A stretch of 64,000 nt of DNA. Origin: Pediococcus claussenii ATCC BAA-344. GTDB taxonomy: Bacteria > Bacillota > Bacilli > Lactobacillales > Lactobacillaceae. The notes below the pieces were generated by a model. It saw only the letters and a program-made list of their open reading frames with translations, made no database searches and was not told the origin of the DNA. The DNA lies in the NCBI RefSeq assembly GCF_000237995.1, contig NC_016605.1, positions 1,116,001 to 1,180,000 on the forward strand, written 5' to 3'. Positions 9,113-17,559 of this stretch are shown here, in pieces (position 1 is the first letter of the stretch; each line of letters starts with the position of its first letter). The position numbers and the translations under genes are program-made.

Positions 9113-9142
9113 AGCGAGTTGAGGTTTAAACCTCAACTCGCT
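9113..9142 (-). terminator. Perfect 30-bp palindrome, possible terminator
   Basis: AGCGAGTTGAGGTTT is followed at once by its exact reverse complement, giving a 15-bp arm with no spacer. On the minus strand it is followed by TTTAATTATATA, an imperfect T tract, so it could end the PNPOx-like transcript that stops 39 bases to the right. Confidence 0.55.
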
Positions 9143-9180
9143 ACGACTTAATCTATATTAATTTTTAGCAAAGACAACAA

Positions 9181-9597
9181 TTACTCAACTATCGGACTAT
9201 TTTCAATTTCTTCACCGGCATGTGGACCAGCATCTAAACGAACAATTCGATCAACGGTAATTACAACTGCAGCAAGAGGTGCAGGTAATTGTTTGTCAGC
9301 CGCATAGGCAGCTGAATCATCAAAAATTTTTCCATCCTTATAAATCGTTGCTTTTCCCTCAACTCTGATACCTTTTAGTCCAGGAAATGGATGAAACGCA
9401 ACTGCAATTTTATGATTGTCATTCAAATTATGCCAAGCCTGACGCCCTGTCTCTTCATTATAAATCAAATGTGTATCATCTAAAACACGCATTGTTCCCT
9501 TAGGACCAACTTGTGGATTTCCATTTTCATCGACAGTCGCAATAAATGCAAAAGCTTGATCAATTAAATCCTTCATATCTGTTGTTAATTTTGCCAT
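9181..9597 (-). CDS. Pyridoxamine 5'-phosphate oxidase-like FMN-binding protein
   Basis: A split beta-barrel flavin-binding protein of 138 residues. The family pattern appears in IATVDENGNPQVGPKGTM and in the later KGIRVEGKATI strand. Members are small flavoenzymes or flavin/F420-type reductases of varied substrate; true PdxH activity is unlikely at this length. The start ATG follows GGGGG. It is monocistronic and convergent with the oxidoreductase. Confidence 0.85.
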   Translation of the reverse strand: MAKLTTDMKDLIDQAFAFIATVDENGNPQVGPKGTMRVLDDTHLIYNEETGRQAWHNLNDNHKIAVAFHPFPGLKGIRVEGKATIYKDGKIFDDSAAYAADKQLPAPLAAVVITVDRIVRLDAGPHAGEEIENSPIVE

Positions 9598-9729
9598 TAC
9601 TTGTTACCCCCTACTTTTAGTAACTGATTATAGAACACATTAAAATCGTTTTCTACTAATAAGATTCCAGCTCAGATAAAAAGATAATTTATAGGACAAG
9701 GGGGGTATCTTAAAACTTGATATCTGATT

Positions 9730-9773
9730 AAAAAAGCCTACAACAAATTTATTATTTGTTGTAGGCTTTTTTT
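9730..9773 (-). terminator. Strong bidirectional terminator after rplT
   Basis: The stem AAAAAAGCCTACAACAAAT pairs with its complement around a short A/T loop, leaving T runs on both strands. It ends the infC-rpmI-rplT transcript just past the rplT stop. Confidence 0.92.
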
Positions 9774-9777
9774 AAAC

Positions 9778-10131
9778 TTAAAGTGACTTTTTAGCTTCAT
9801 CGGCCAACGATGTGAATGCAGCTGCATCGTTAACAGCAAGATCAGCAAGCATCTTACGGTTAATATCAATACCAGCTTCCTTCAAACCATGCATTAACTT
9901 GCTGTAGCTTAAACCATTCATACGTGCTGCAGCGTTAATACGAGCAATCCATAACTTACGAAATTCACCCTTACGGTTACGACGATCACGGAATGCGTAT
10001 AATCCTGACTTCATTACTTGGTCTTTAGCAACCTTAAATTGAATGTGCTTAGCACCGCGATAACCCTTAGCAAGCTTTAAAATACGTTTACGACGGCGAT
10101 GTGTAACTGTTCCACCTTTTACTCGTGGCAT
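9778..10131 (-). CDS. rplT: 50S ribosomal protein L20
   Basis: L20, 117 residues, a 23S rRNA-binding protein needed early in large-subunit assembly. It starts [19 protein letters not shown] and contains the conserved [15 protein letters not shown] block. It is last in infC-rpmI-rplT. In Bacillus L20 represses this operon through the leader RNA. Confidence 0.98.
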   Translation of the reverse strand: MPRVKGGTVTHRRRKRILKLAKGYRGAKHIQFKVAKDQVMKSGLYAFRDRRNRKGEFRKLWIARINAAARMNGLSYSKLMHGLKEAGIDINRKMLADLAVNDAAAFTSLADEAKKSL

Positions 10132-10178
10132 AATAATTCCTCCTGTAACTGACGACTCAGTTTATCTTTTTCAATTAA

Positions 10179-10382
10179 TTATTTACTGATTGTAGAAAGC
10201 ATTTTGCTGTAACGTTTGATGTTAGTAACATCCATCATGCTTGTACCACGTAATTGGCGACGTTGTTTCTTTGTCTTACCGTGAAAGCGGTGACTTGTAT
10301 AAGCATTACCACTCTTAAGTCCGCCGTTACCCGTTTTTTTAAAACGCTTAGCAGCAGCACGGTTTGTTTTCATCTTAGGCAT
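10179..10382 (-). CDS. rpmI: 50S ribosomal protein L35
   Basis: L35, 67 residues, very basic, starting [18 protein letters not shown] and containing the [17 protein letters not shown] region. It sits between infC and rplT, the universal order. Confidence 0.98.
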   Translation of the reverse strand: MPKMKTNRAAAKRFKKTGNGGLKSGNAYTSHRFHGKTKKQRRQLRGTSMMDVTNIKRYSKMLSTISK

Positions 10383-10400
10383 AATAATAATCCTCCAATT

Positions 10401-10916
10401 TTATTTTTCTACTATTGGTGCTAATACAAGAAACATACTGCGTCCGTCCATCTTAGGTCTCGCTTCAACGGTCGAAACATCAGCAGCTTCTTTAGCCATT
10501 CTTTCCAAAACCCGACGTCCAATTTCTTTATGCGTAATTGCACGACCCTTGAATCGAATAGATACACGAACCTTATCACCTTTGGAAAGAAACTTTTTAG
10601 CATTCTTTAGTTTCGTGTTAAAATCATTTATATCAATTGTAGGACTAAGGCGGATTTCCTTAATACTAACAATCTTTTGACGTTTACGAGCTTCACGTTG
10701 CTTCTTTTGTTGCTCAAAACGGTACTTTCCATAATCCATGACCTTGGCCACAGGCGGCTTCGCCTTTGGTGAAACAAGTACTAAATCTAAGTTTGCGGAT
10801 TCTGCTAAACTTAAGGCATCTGCCTTACTTTTAACACCTAGTTGATCTCCGTCAACCCCAATCAAACGAACCTCACGTGCGCGAATTCCGTCATTAACCA
10901 TCATATCATTTGCTAT
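10401..10916 (-). CDS. infC: Translation initiation factor IF-3, probably from an AUA start
   Basis: IF-3 binds the 30S subunit and checks start-codon and initiator-tRNA pairing. The N-domain ([16 protein letters not shown]) and C-domain ([19 protein letters not shown]) are intact. The first in-frame ATG at 10904 lies 21 bases from the only ribosome binding site (GGAGG). An in-frame ATA at 10916 is nine bases from it and gives [10 protein letters not shown]. Non-AUG starts are a known autoregulatory property of infC in many bacteria. I therefore place the start at 10916 (171 residues); from the ATG it would be 167. Confidence 0.93.
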   Translation of the reverse strand: MANDMMVNDGIRAREVRLIGVDGDQLGVKSKADALSLAESANLDLVLVSPKAKPPVAKVMDYGKYRFEQQKKQREARKRQKIVSIKEIRLSPTIDINDFNTKLKNAKKFLSKGDKVRVSIRFKGRAITHKEIGRRVLERMAKEAADVSTVEARPKMDGRSMFLVLAPIVEK

Positions 10917-10925
10917 GGTCCTTCA

Positions 10926-11072
10926 CCTCCAAAAAAATCATCAGAGACAGCAGAAAAGCGGAATGGCACAATGCCACCCCGCTTCACGACTATACAATAT
11001 AGTCTTCAACGTTTTTAGCCCGGCAACTTAATGTCACAAGGCGAGAAGCGGTGGCTTCTGCTTAATCCCAAC
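10926..11072 (-). promoter_or_regulatory. Structured leader of infC-rpmI-rplT (L20-leader type)
   Basis: The roughly 150-base leader holds three clear hairpins: 11044-11059 (AGAAGC/GCTTCT), 10988-11004 (GACTATA/TATAGTC) and 10956-10984 (AAGCGG...CCGCTT around a second paired block). The last has only a weak TTTTCT tail. Firmicute infC operons are known to be controlled by a leader bound by L20. The structure and position fit, but I could not align it to a specific family. Confidence 0.6.
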
Positions 11073-11078
11073 TATAAT

Positions 11079-11107
11079 AGTATACCAAATCATTAATATG
11101 TCGTCAA
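11079..11107 (-). promoter_or_regulatory. Promoter of infC-rpmI-rplT
   Basis: TTGACG at 11107-11102, a 17-base spacer, and TATACT at 11084-11079 on the minus strand form a near-consensus housekeeping promoter just downstream of the thrS stop codon. Confidence 0.85.
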
Positions 11108-11108
11108 A

Positions 11109-13052
11109 CTAATTAACTTTTCGACTATAATTATTAATTTCATTTTGAATATCTTGTATGAACTTATCACTCGAAACACTAGTCGAGTTTTCTTCACCAT
11201 ACTTACGAACACTTACTAAGTCACTCTCAAGCTCGCTGTCTCCAACAACCAAAATATATGGAATTTTTTGCGTTTGAGCTTCTCGAATCTTATATCCCAT
11301 CTTTTCGTTACGATGATCAACAGAAACACGAACGTTGTTACCAGCAAGCTTCTTTTGCAACTGATCAGCATATTCGCCATGCAACTCATCATTAACCGGA
11401 ATAATAGTTACTTGCTTAGGTGCAAGCCAAGTTGGGAAAGCCCCTTTATAAATTTCAGTTAAGTAAGCCGTAAACCTTTCCATCGTGGAAACCAATCCAC
11501 GATGAATCATAACTGGGCGATGTTCTTCTCCATCAGCACCAACATAGTGTAAATCAAATTGTTTTGGAAGCATGAAGTCTAATTGAATCGTCGAAAGTGT
11601 TTCTTCATTCCCCATAGCCGTTTTAGTTTGAACATCTAACTTAGGACCATAGAATGCTGCTTCACCTTCTGCCTCGACATAATCCAATCCAAGGTCATCC
11701 ATAGCGCCTTTTAACATGGACTGCGAATGATTCCATATTTCGTCATCATCAAAATATTTTTCAGTGTTCTCGGGATCACGATAACTTAAACGGAATGAAT
11801 AGTCTTTAATATCAAAGTCAGCATAAACATCAACCATCAATCGTAAAATATCTTTAAATTCATCCTGAATTTGATCGGGTGTAACGAAAGTATGACCATC
11901 ATTCAATGTCATTTCGCGAACTCGTTGTAGTCCAGAAAGTGCTCCTGATTTCTCATAACGATGCATCATTCCTAATTCAGCAATTCGGATAGGTAGCTCA
12001 CGATATGATCGAATATGATGCTTGTACACCTGAATATGTGAAGGACAGTTCATAGGACGAAGTTCCAGCAATTCACCATCACCCATATCCATTGGAGGAA
12101 ACATATCTTCACGATAATGTTGCCAATGTCCAGACGTTTTATACGCATCTAAATTCATTAGCACCGGTGTATAGACATGACTATATCCGTTTTGCACTTC
12201 TTTATCTACAATGTATCTTTCAATTGTACGCCGGATTGTTGCACCATTTGGCATCCAATATGGTAATCCAGCTCCAACTTTTGGATCCACGAAGAATAAA
12301 TCAAGGTTATTTCCAATAACACGATGATCGCGCTCACGAGCTTCTTTTTGACGTTCAAGTTCCACTTCAAGATCTTTTTGTTTTAGAAATGCTGTTCCAT
12401 ATATACGTTGAAGCATAGGATTGCTTGATTTACCTTGCCAATATGCACCAGCTACTGATAAAAGCCTGAGAGCCTTCACGTCACCAGAATTTGGTAGCAC
12501 AACAGCATCGCTAATAATCACGTTATCATTAACTTGATATACTTGTACACTACCATCTTTGGCATGTTCCTTTATAATCTGTGCTTGATATGGATCGCCG
12601 TCCACAATCTCAAGTGCTTCTTTTTCGCTAATTTGATCAGGCTTTAAATTAATTTTAGACTTAACCAAGTCTTTCATTGTGTCTTCAATTGCTGGTAGTT
12701 CATCAACACTGATTTGTTGATCATTTTTATCCGTATCAACATAGAATCCATGTTCAATATCACCAATCGTTCCAAAATGGACATTAGGATAAATTGTCTT
12801 AATGGCACTGTTTAATAACACAGCTGCGGTATTCCAAACAATAACATTTCCCTCATCTGAATTCTTAACCACAATTTCAATTGCTGCATCAGCCTTAATT
12901 GCAGTGTTAACCGATACTAAACTTCCATTTAACTTACCTGCAACGGCGTTCTTGGATAAACTATTGCTAATTGACTTAGCAACATCAAGCACACTTATAC
13001 CTTGTTCGACTTCCCTTATACTTCCATCTGGAAAACTTAATTTGATACTCAT
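11109..13052 (-). CDS. thrS: Threonine--tRNA ligase
   Basis: Class II synthetase of 647 residues charging tRNA-Thr. It has an N-terminal TGS domain ([16 protein letters not shown]), then an editing domain with HGFYVD, the class II motif region with zinc ligands in RPMNCPSHI and MIHRG, and a C-terminal anticodon-binding domain. The ATG at 13052 is chosen because AAGGAG lies seven bases upstream and it gives the normal N-terminus; an upstream in-frame start falls inside the terminator. Expression is controlled by the T-box in front. Confidence 0.97.
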   Translation of the reverse strand: MSIKLSFPDGSIREVEQGISVLDVAKSISNSLSKNAVAGKLNGSLVSVNTAIKADAAIEIVVKNSDEGNVIVWNTAAVLLNSAIKTIYPNVHFGTIGDIEHGFYVDTDKNDQQISVDELPAIEDTMKDLVKSKINLKPDQISEKEALEIVDGDPYQAQIIKEHAKDGSVQVYQVNDNVIISDAVVLPNSGDVKALRLLSVAGAYWQGKSSNPMLQRIYGTAFLKQKDLEVELERQKEARERDHRVIGNNLDLFFVDPKVGAGLPYWMPNGATIRRTIERYIVDKEVQNGYSHVYTPVLMNLDAYKTSGHWQHYREDMFPPMDMGDGELLELRPMNCPSHIQVYKHHIRSYRELPIRIAELGMMHRYEKSGALSGLQRVREMTLNDGHTFVTPDQIQDEFKDILRLMVDVYADFDIKDYSFRLSYRDPENTEKYFDDDEIWNHSQSMLKGAMDDLGLDYVEAEGEAAFYGPKLDVQTKTAMGNEETLSTIQLDFMLPKQFDLHYVGADGEEHRPVMIHRGLVSTMERFTAYLTEIYKGAFPTWLAPKQVTIIPVNDELHGEYADQLQKKLAGNNVRVSVDHRNEKMGYKIREAQTQKIPYILVVGDSELESDLVSVRKYGEENSTSVSSDKFIQDIQNEINNYSRKVN

Positions 13053-13065
13053 ATTTTCTCCTTCC

Positions 13066-13311
13066 AATAAAAAAGTCCCTAGCACTGTGTAATAACAGTA
13101 CTAGGGACGCCAATTAACAATTTACGCGGTTCCACCCTCGTTACGATCACGCAAATGATCGTCACTTTATTATCCAATAACGATGGAAACCGGGACAGAT
13201 TTTACCTGCCCTCACCCGAGTGGGAAACCTTTTTGTATATCATTTTCAGTCACGATGATATTCCCTGCAAAATTAAAAAGGTTACGTGTTCGGATTTAAT
13301 TTAACTATATA
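13066..13311 (-). promoter_or_regulatory. T-box leader of thrS with terminator
   Basis: The conserved T-box sequence appears as AGGGTGGAACCGCG (around 13140-13127), with UGGA to pair with the uncharged tRNA end. The preceding stem is GACGATCA/TGATCGT. The terminator GTCCCTAGTACTGT with its complement and a T run lies at 13069-13108. The antiterminator pairs AGGG with the CCCT that starts the terminator. A normal Stem I with AGTA bulge is not obvious, so I do not assign the specifier codon; threonine is inferred from the gene. Confidence 0.9.
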
Positions 13312-13317
13312 ACAACA

Positions 13318-13345
13318 ATCATACTAAAAATTTAATACTTGTCAA
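13318..13345 (-). promoter_or_regulatory. Promoter of thrS
   Basis: TTGACA at 13345-13340, 16-base spacer, TATGAT at 13323-13318 on the minus strand. The -35 box overlaps the end of dnaI, so thrS is transcribed on its own as well as possibly from the replication operon. Confidence 0.8.
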
Positions 13346-14271
13346 TCATTTCTGAAATTTTTTCCAACCATCTCAACCGGCACCATTAAAAAACGAATCC
13401 GCTCCATTAATCGCTTTGCTTTTAGTGGTTCATGCTCATTTCTTTGATTAACCGACAAATATTCGGTCTCGAGCTGGTCCATAGACATATTAGAGGTTAT
13501 AAAAGTTGCAAGTTCTTCTTGCATTCTATACTCTAAAATGACCCCCAAAATATCATCACGAATCCAGCTATTACTGTTATCGGCCCCTAGGTCATCCAAA
13601 ATTAAAATTGGAGCCGCCTTTAAAGCATTCAACTTTTCAGAAACAGAATTACTGCCAATAGAAGCTTTCATTTCCTCCGTAAAACTTGGAAAGTGCACCA
13701 TTGTGGTTGCATACCCATTATTAGCAAGCTCATTAGCAAGGGCACCCATTAAGTATGTTTTTCCAACTCCAAAACTACCACTTAAATATAACCCCTTGTG
13801 AAAAATTCGAGGCTTGTCGGTGTAATCAATGAAGAATTGCATTGCTTTTTCAAATGCATCATTCCGACTTTCATCCCGGTAATACTGGTCAAAACTAGCA
13901 TTCCGAATATTCTTAGCAATACTTATGGAATGTACAAGCTTACTTCGTTCCATAGCTTTTTGCTCCGCAATTTGGCGATCAGTTGGAACATACTCAATAT
14001 CGATCAAGTGATTGCTCAAAACTAGGATAGGGCGGTAACCAGCATGAATATTCTTTCCATCCTGCTCACTTCGATCTCTCTCAGAAACATATTCATAGAG
14101 CTTAGCGGCGCTTCTTTCAATTGCATCTGAAGTCAAATCTTCGTGATGCTCTTCACAAAAATTAACTATGTCAGGATCTGAATAGACTTTTTTCATCATT
14201 TGTTGAAATTTTTGGTTCCATTGTCTCCGGTTCATTAAAATATTCAGCGTTTCCCTAACATTCTCCATCAT
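13342..14271 (-). CDS. dnaI: Primosomal protein DnaI, helicase loader
   Basis: AAA+ ATPase of 309 residues that loads the replicative helicase with DnaB and DnaD. Walker A is GSFGVGKTYLMGAL and Walker B is ILILDDLGAD, with sensor region FITSNMS. The N-terminal DnaI domain covers about the first 100 residues. The start overlaps the dnaB stop as TAATGATG; two adjacent ATG codons are possible, 14271 or 14268. Confidence 0.95.
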   Translation of the reverse strand: MMENVRETLNILMNRRQWNQKFQQMMKKVYSDPDIVNFCEEHHEDLTSDAIERSAAKLYEYVSERDRSEQDGKNIHAGYRPILVLSNHLIDIEYVPTDRQIAEQKAMERSKLVHSISIAKNIRNASFDQYYRDESRNDAFEKAMQFFIDYTDKPRIFHKGLYLSGSFGVGKTYLMGALANELANNGYATTMVHFPSFTEEMKASIGSNSVSEKLNALKAAPILILDDLGADNSNSWIRDDILGVILEYRMQEELATFITSNMSMDQLETEYLSVNQRNEHEPLKAKRLMERIRFLMVPVEMVGKNFRND

Positions 14272-15629
14272 TACACCTCCCTATTCCGATTTCTCAAAGC
14301 TTTTAACTGTTCCTCAACAGAAGAATTACTTACTTTTTTACTACCTTTTTTACCAGTATTAGCTTGTATGGATGACTTTTTTGCCCACTCTGGCAAAGTC
14401 TCTTTGGCGACGACTCTTCTACTACGGTGACTAGCTGATGCAGGAGTATTTTGTTTTTGCTTTCGCTCTTTAATCTGCTTAATAGCTTCCTCTGGATTCT
14501 TGATTCTTTTCTTACTCCAGTCACTAGCAATTGCATCAAAGAAATTTTTATTAACATTTGTATTATCCTGATCAACAATAACATAATAAATCAATATATT
14601 GATCACGCTTAATGGCAGTACCTTGCGATTTACCATTTGTTCAACCGTATAACGTTCAGACGAAGTTACAACTCCACCAACTTGGATCTTAAGGTCGCTT
14701 AAAAATTCAATAGGCGCTAGCTCACGTGCAATCTTTGCCAACCGCTTTTCGCTTTTTACCAAATCTTTGTCAGAGCTCACTTTATCTTCTTTTTCTTCCA
14801 CCACTTGATTGTCGCTAAACTTCTCACGTTGATACTGAAAAACAGCAGATTTTAACTTGGCAAGATCAATTTCATTCGTTCTAAAATCAGTTGATTGGTT
14901 TATTAATTTTGCCATCTCTGTTTCACTTATGTTATACAAAGTCTGTTCAACCATGATTAAATCATAATTATCTTTTAAGCTTTTGGGGTCCACATAGCTT
15001 GTTTCTAGCAAACTGCTCAGCAGATTAAAATCAAAATTCTTATTTAAAACTGGATCATTATTTTTTTTCTCTGAACCAATTGCTCTTCCAGCCTGTTTTA
15101 CCAGACTAGAACTATCCACCAAATTTTGTTCAACCTGGTATATATCCGCCAAGGTGCTAGAGATTTTCTGAAATCCATTAAAGTCATGTTTAGTTCGCTT
15201 AAAATAATTTACTAGTTTTTTAAATTCTTCTTCACCAGTATTTTGAAGTAGTAATGTTGTTAGAAAGTTGTCTTTAAAAAAAGTCGCTGGTTGAGCTGGC
15301 AGCAATAGTCGATAAATCAGACTACTGTGTCCATCCGCCGGTTTACGAAAAGTCTCCATTAATCCAAGAGCTTCCACATACTTACGACCATTATCTAATT
15401 CATTAATGTTAAGCCTCAAGTTTGAACACAAAAAGCTATTCAAATGTCGCTGCAATTGAAACTTATCGATTTCTGACACTTTCCAAAGTTCAATAATGAG
15501 GCTATACGCTTCTGATGGCATTAGTGGTCGATATAAAACATCTAAAGTTTCACGCTCAACACTATTTAATTGACGGTCATTATCAATGATAAAACTATCA
15601 TTTGGTGCTATCACATACTTTTCAGCCAC
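14271..15629 (-). CDS. dnaB: Replication initiation and membrane attachment protein DnaB
   Basis: Firmicute DnaB (unrelated to the E. coli helicase) of 452 residues, which works with DnaD and DnaI at the origin and restart sites. The N-terminal region begins with the SVERETLDVLYRPLM segment typical of the family. A DnaD-like domain lies in the C-terminal part (YTVEQMVNRKVLPLSVINILIY is its core). The tail is Lys/Arg rich. It is positioned nrdR-dnaB-dnaI as in other bacilli. Confidence 0.92.
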   Translation of the reverse strand: MAEKYVIAPNDSFIIDNDRQLNSVERETLDVLYRPLMPSEAYSLIIELWKVSEIDKFQLQRHLNSFLCSNLRLNINELDNGRKYVEALGLMETFRKPADGHSSLIYRLLLPAQPATFFKDNFLTTLLLQNTGEEEFKKLVNYFKRTKHDFNGFQKISSTLADIYQVEQNLVDSSSLVKQAGRAIGSEKKNNDPVLNKNFDFNLLSSLLETSYVDPKSLKDNYDLIMVEQTLYNISETEMAKLINQSTDFRTNEIDLAKLKSAVFQYQREKFSDNQVVEEKEDKVSSDKDLVKSEKRLAKIARELAPIEFLSDLKIQVGGVVTSSERYTVEQMVNRKVLPLSVINILIYYVIVDQDNTNVNKNFFDAIASDWSKKRIKNPEEAIKQIKERKQKQNTPASASHRSRRVVAKETLPEWAKKSSIQANTGKKGSKKVSNSSVEEQLKALRNRNREV

Positions 15630-15630
15630 T

Positions 15631-16104
15631 CTAGTGCTCCTTGTTTTTTCGTTCCTTTTTTATCATTTCTTGTAACTCATTCATAAATACATTCATATCT
15701 TTAAATTGTCGATAAACACTTGCAAATCGAATATAGGCAATTTCATCAATGTCTGGTAGCAAATTCATAACATACTCACCAATTGCTTGACTTGAAACTT
15801 CACTTTCTCCAAGTGCTCTGACCTTATTCTCAACTTTATCCACAATATCTGTCATTTCATCCATCTTTACTGGACGTTTTTCTGCTGCCCTAATAAGACC
15901 GCGTAAAATTTTATCTCGATCAAATTCCTCACGGTTCCCATTCTTCTTAATCACTAACAATGGAGTAGCTTCGACACGTTCAAACGTTGTAAAACGAAAT
16001 CCGCAGTTTTCACATTCACGGCGTCTGCGAATTACCCTTCCTTCGTCGGTAGGTCTACTATCCACTACCCTGGAGCTATTATTATTACAGTGCGGACATC
16101 TCAA
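15631..16104 (-). CDS. nrdR: Transcriptional repressor NrdR
   Basis: ATP/dATP-sensing repressor of ribonucleotide reductase genes, 157 residues. The N-terminal zinc ribbon is MRCPHC...CENCGFRF and the central ATP-cone spans roughly residues 45-140. It lies between coaE and dnaB, a conserved setting. Its stop is one base from the dnaB start region. Confidence 0.97.
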   Translation of the reverse strand: MRCPHCNNNSSRVVDSRPTDEGRVIRRRRECENCGFRFTTFERVEATPLLVIKKNGNREEFDRDKILRGLIRAAEKRPVKMDEMTDIVDKVENKVRALGESEVSSQAIGEYVMNLLPDIDEIAYIRFASVYRQFKDMNVFMNELQEMIKKERKNKEH

Positions 16105-16121
16105 TCAATTCACCTCATAAA

Positions 16122-16715
16122 TTATCTTACTAATAAGTTGTTTTCAAGCCATTTTAACACTTGTAATTCTGTATCGGCAATTGTTCCACTATTATCAATG
16201 ACAATATCAGCAAGCTTTTTTTTGTCATTCAAGCTCATTTGTGCATTGATTCGTTCTTCTGCTTCTACATTTGAAAGGGAATCGCGTTGCTTCAATCTCG
16301 ATATTTCAGTTACGCGATCTACTGCAACTACCATCAAAAAATCTACATCATTTTGATACCCTTGTTCTAAAAGGATTGGTGCGTCAAGTACTACTACCCT
16401 GTTATTCCTTTTAAAATGCTTCAATTGCTTTAATATCATCCGTCTAATTTTAGGTTGCACAATTTCATTTAAAACGTTCAAAGCATTTTCATTTTTAAAA
16501 ACAATGCTTCCTAATTTTTTCCGATCAACGTGTTTCCCCGTAATAATTTCAGCGCCAAATTGTTTAATCAATGCTTTCTGTACACTTTTTTTTTGCAAAA
16601 TCTCATGTGCAATTTTATCAGCATCAACGATCGGAAATCCAATTTTTTTAAAATAATCACTCACTGTAGATTTCCCAGTAGCAATTCCACCAGTTAATCC
16701 TATAACCTTAGTCAT
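16122..16715 (-). CDS. coaE: Dephospho-CoA kinase
   Basis: Last step of coenzyme A synthesis: phosphorylates the 3'-hydroxyl of dephospho-CoA. P-loop GLTGGIATGKST at the N-terminus, then DADKIAHEI and the conserved VVLDAPILLEQG. 197 residues, normal length. It overlaps mutM by eight bases. Confidence 0.96.
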   Translation of the reverse strand: MTKVIGLTGGIATGKSTVSDYFKKIGFPIVDADKIAHEILQKKSVQKALIKQFGAEIITGKHVDRKKLGSIVFKNENALNVLNEIVQPKIRRMILKQLKHFKRNNRVVVLDAPILLEQGYQNDVDFLMVVAVDRVTEISRLKQRDSLSNVEAEERINAQMSLNDKKKLADIVIDNSGTIADTELQVLKWLENNLLVR

Positions 16716-17547
16716 TTGGCAACCTCAGCTTTTGACAATGAGGACAAAAATGAGTCCCTCTTTGAGCAACTTTTATTTTCTCAATCAAGGTTCCACAACG
16801 TGGACAAGGTTTCCCTTGCCGGTGATATACATTTAGCTGATTCTGAAAACTTCCTGCGTGCCCCGCTGCATTAAGGTATGAAAAAACTGTCGTGCCATGT
16901 GCATTAATTGCACGTTCAAGTTCAGAAAAAATATTAAGGCGTAACGCCTTTATTTCTTCGTCTGTTAACGTATTAGATGGCTGTAACGGGTGTACCTTGG
17001 TTAGCCACAAAACCTCATCAACATAAATATTTCCTAACCCTGCCACGTTTGACTGATTGAGAAGAAAACTTTTCATCCCCACTTTTTTACTTCGTAACCT
17101 CTGCGATAAATACTCAAATGTCAATGTCTCGGGGGTTGGTTCCGGCCCAATTGTTGCTAATCCTCCTACTGTCAACTCTTTACCGCTTGGAACCAGGTTC
17201 ATTCTTCCAAACTTACGTGTATCATTATATCTTAGATCGCTTCCATCGGTGAGTTCAAAGATAACATGATCATGCTTGCTAAGCGGCTCTGTATGAGGTA
17301 AAACAGCGTACTTTCCTTCCATCCTCAAATGAGAAACCATTGAAAGGTTTTCACTGAATCTAAATATTAAGTATTTCCCGCGTCTTTCAATATCCAGGAT
17401 TTTCTTTCCCTTTAGTGCAGACTTAAATTCATCAGGATTTGGCGAAACCATTTTGTCATATCGCACATTCACCTGTTTGATCGTTTTACCCTTAACTAAA
17501 GCTTCTAGCCCACGTCTAACTGTTTCAACCTCCGGCAATTCAGGCAT
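16708..17547 (-). CDS. mutM: Formamidopyrimidine-DNA glycosylase
   Basis: Removes oxidised purines such as 8-oxoguanine from DNA. The start at 17547 gives MPELPEVETVRRGL, with catalytic Pro2 and Glu3; a GTG nine bases upstream would bury the proline and is rejected. The H2TH region (LLNQSNVAGLGNIYVDEVLW) and the C-terminal zinc finger (CPRC and CPHC) are present. 279 residues. Next to polA and coaE. Confidence 0.96.
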   Translation of the reverse strand: MPELPEVETVRRGLEALVKGKTIKQVNVRYDKMVSPNPDEFKSALKGKKILDIERRGKYLIFRFSENLSMVSHLRMEGKYAVLPHTEPLSKHDHVIFELTDGSDLRYNDTRKFGRMNLVPSGKELTVGGLATIGPEPTPETLTFEYLSQRLRSKKVGMKSFLLNQSNVAGLGNIYVDEVLWLTKVHPLQPSNTLTDEEIKALRLNIFSELERAINAHGTTVFSYLNAAGHAGSFQNQLNVYHRQGKPCPRCGTLIEKIKVAQRGTHFCPHCQKLRLPND

Positions 17548-17559
17548 TATCTTCACTCC

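Noticed and set aside
9694-9712. GGGGGGTAT run as a CsoR copper-sensor operator
   Set aside because: Only a half-site is visible, there is no matching arm, and no copper genes are near.
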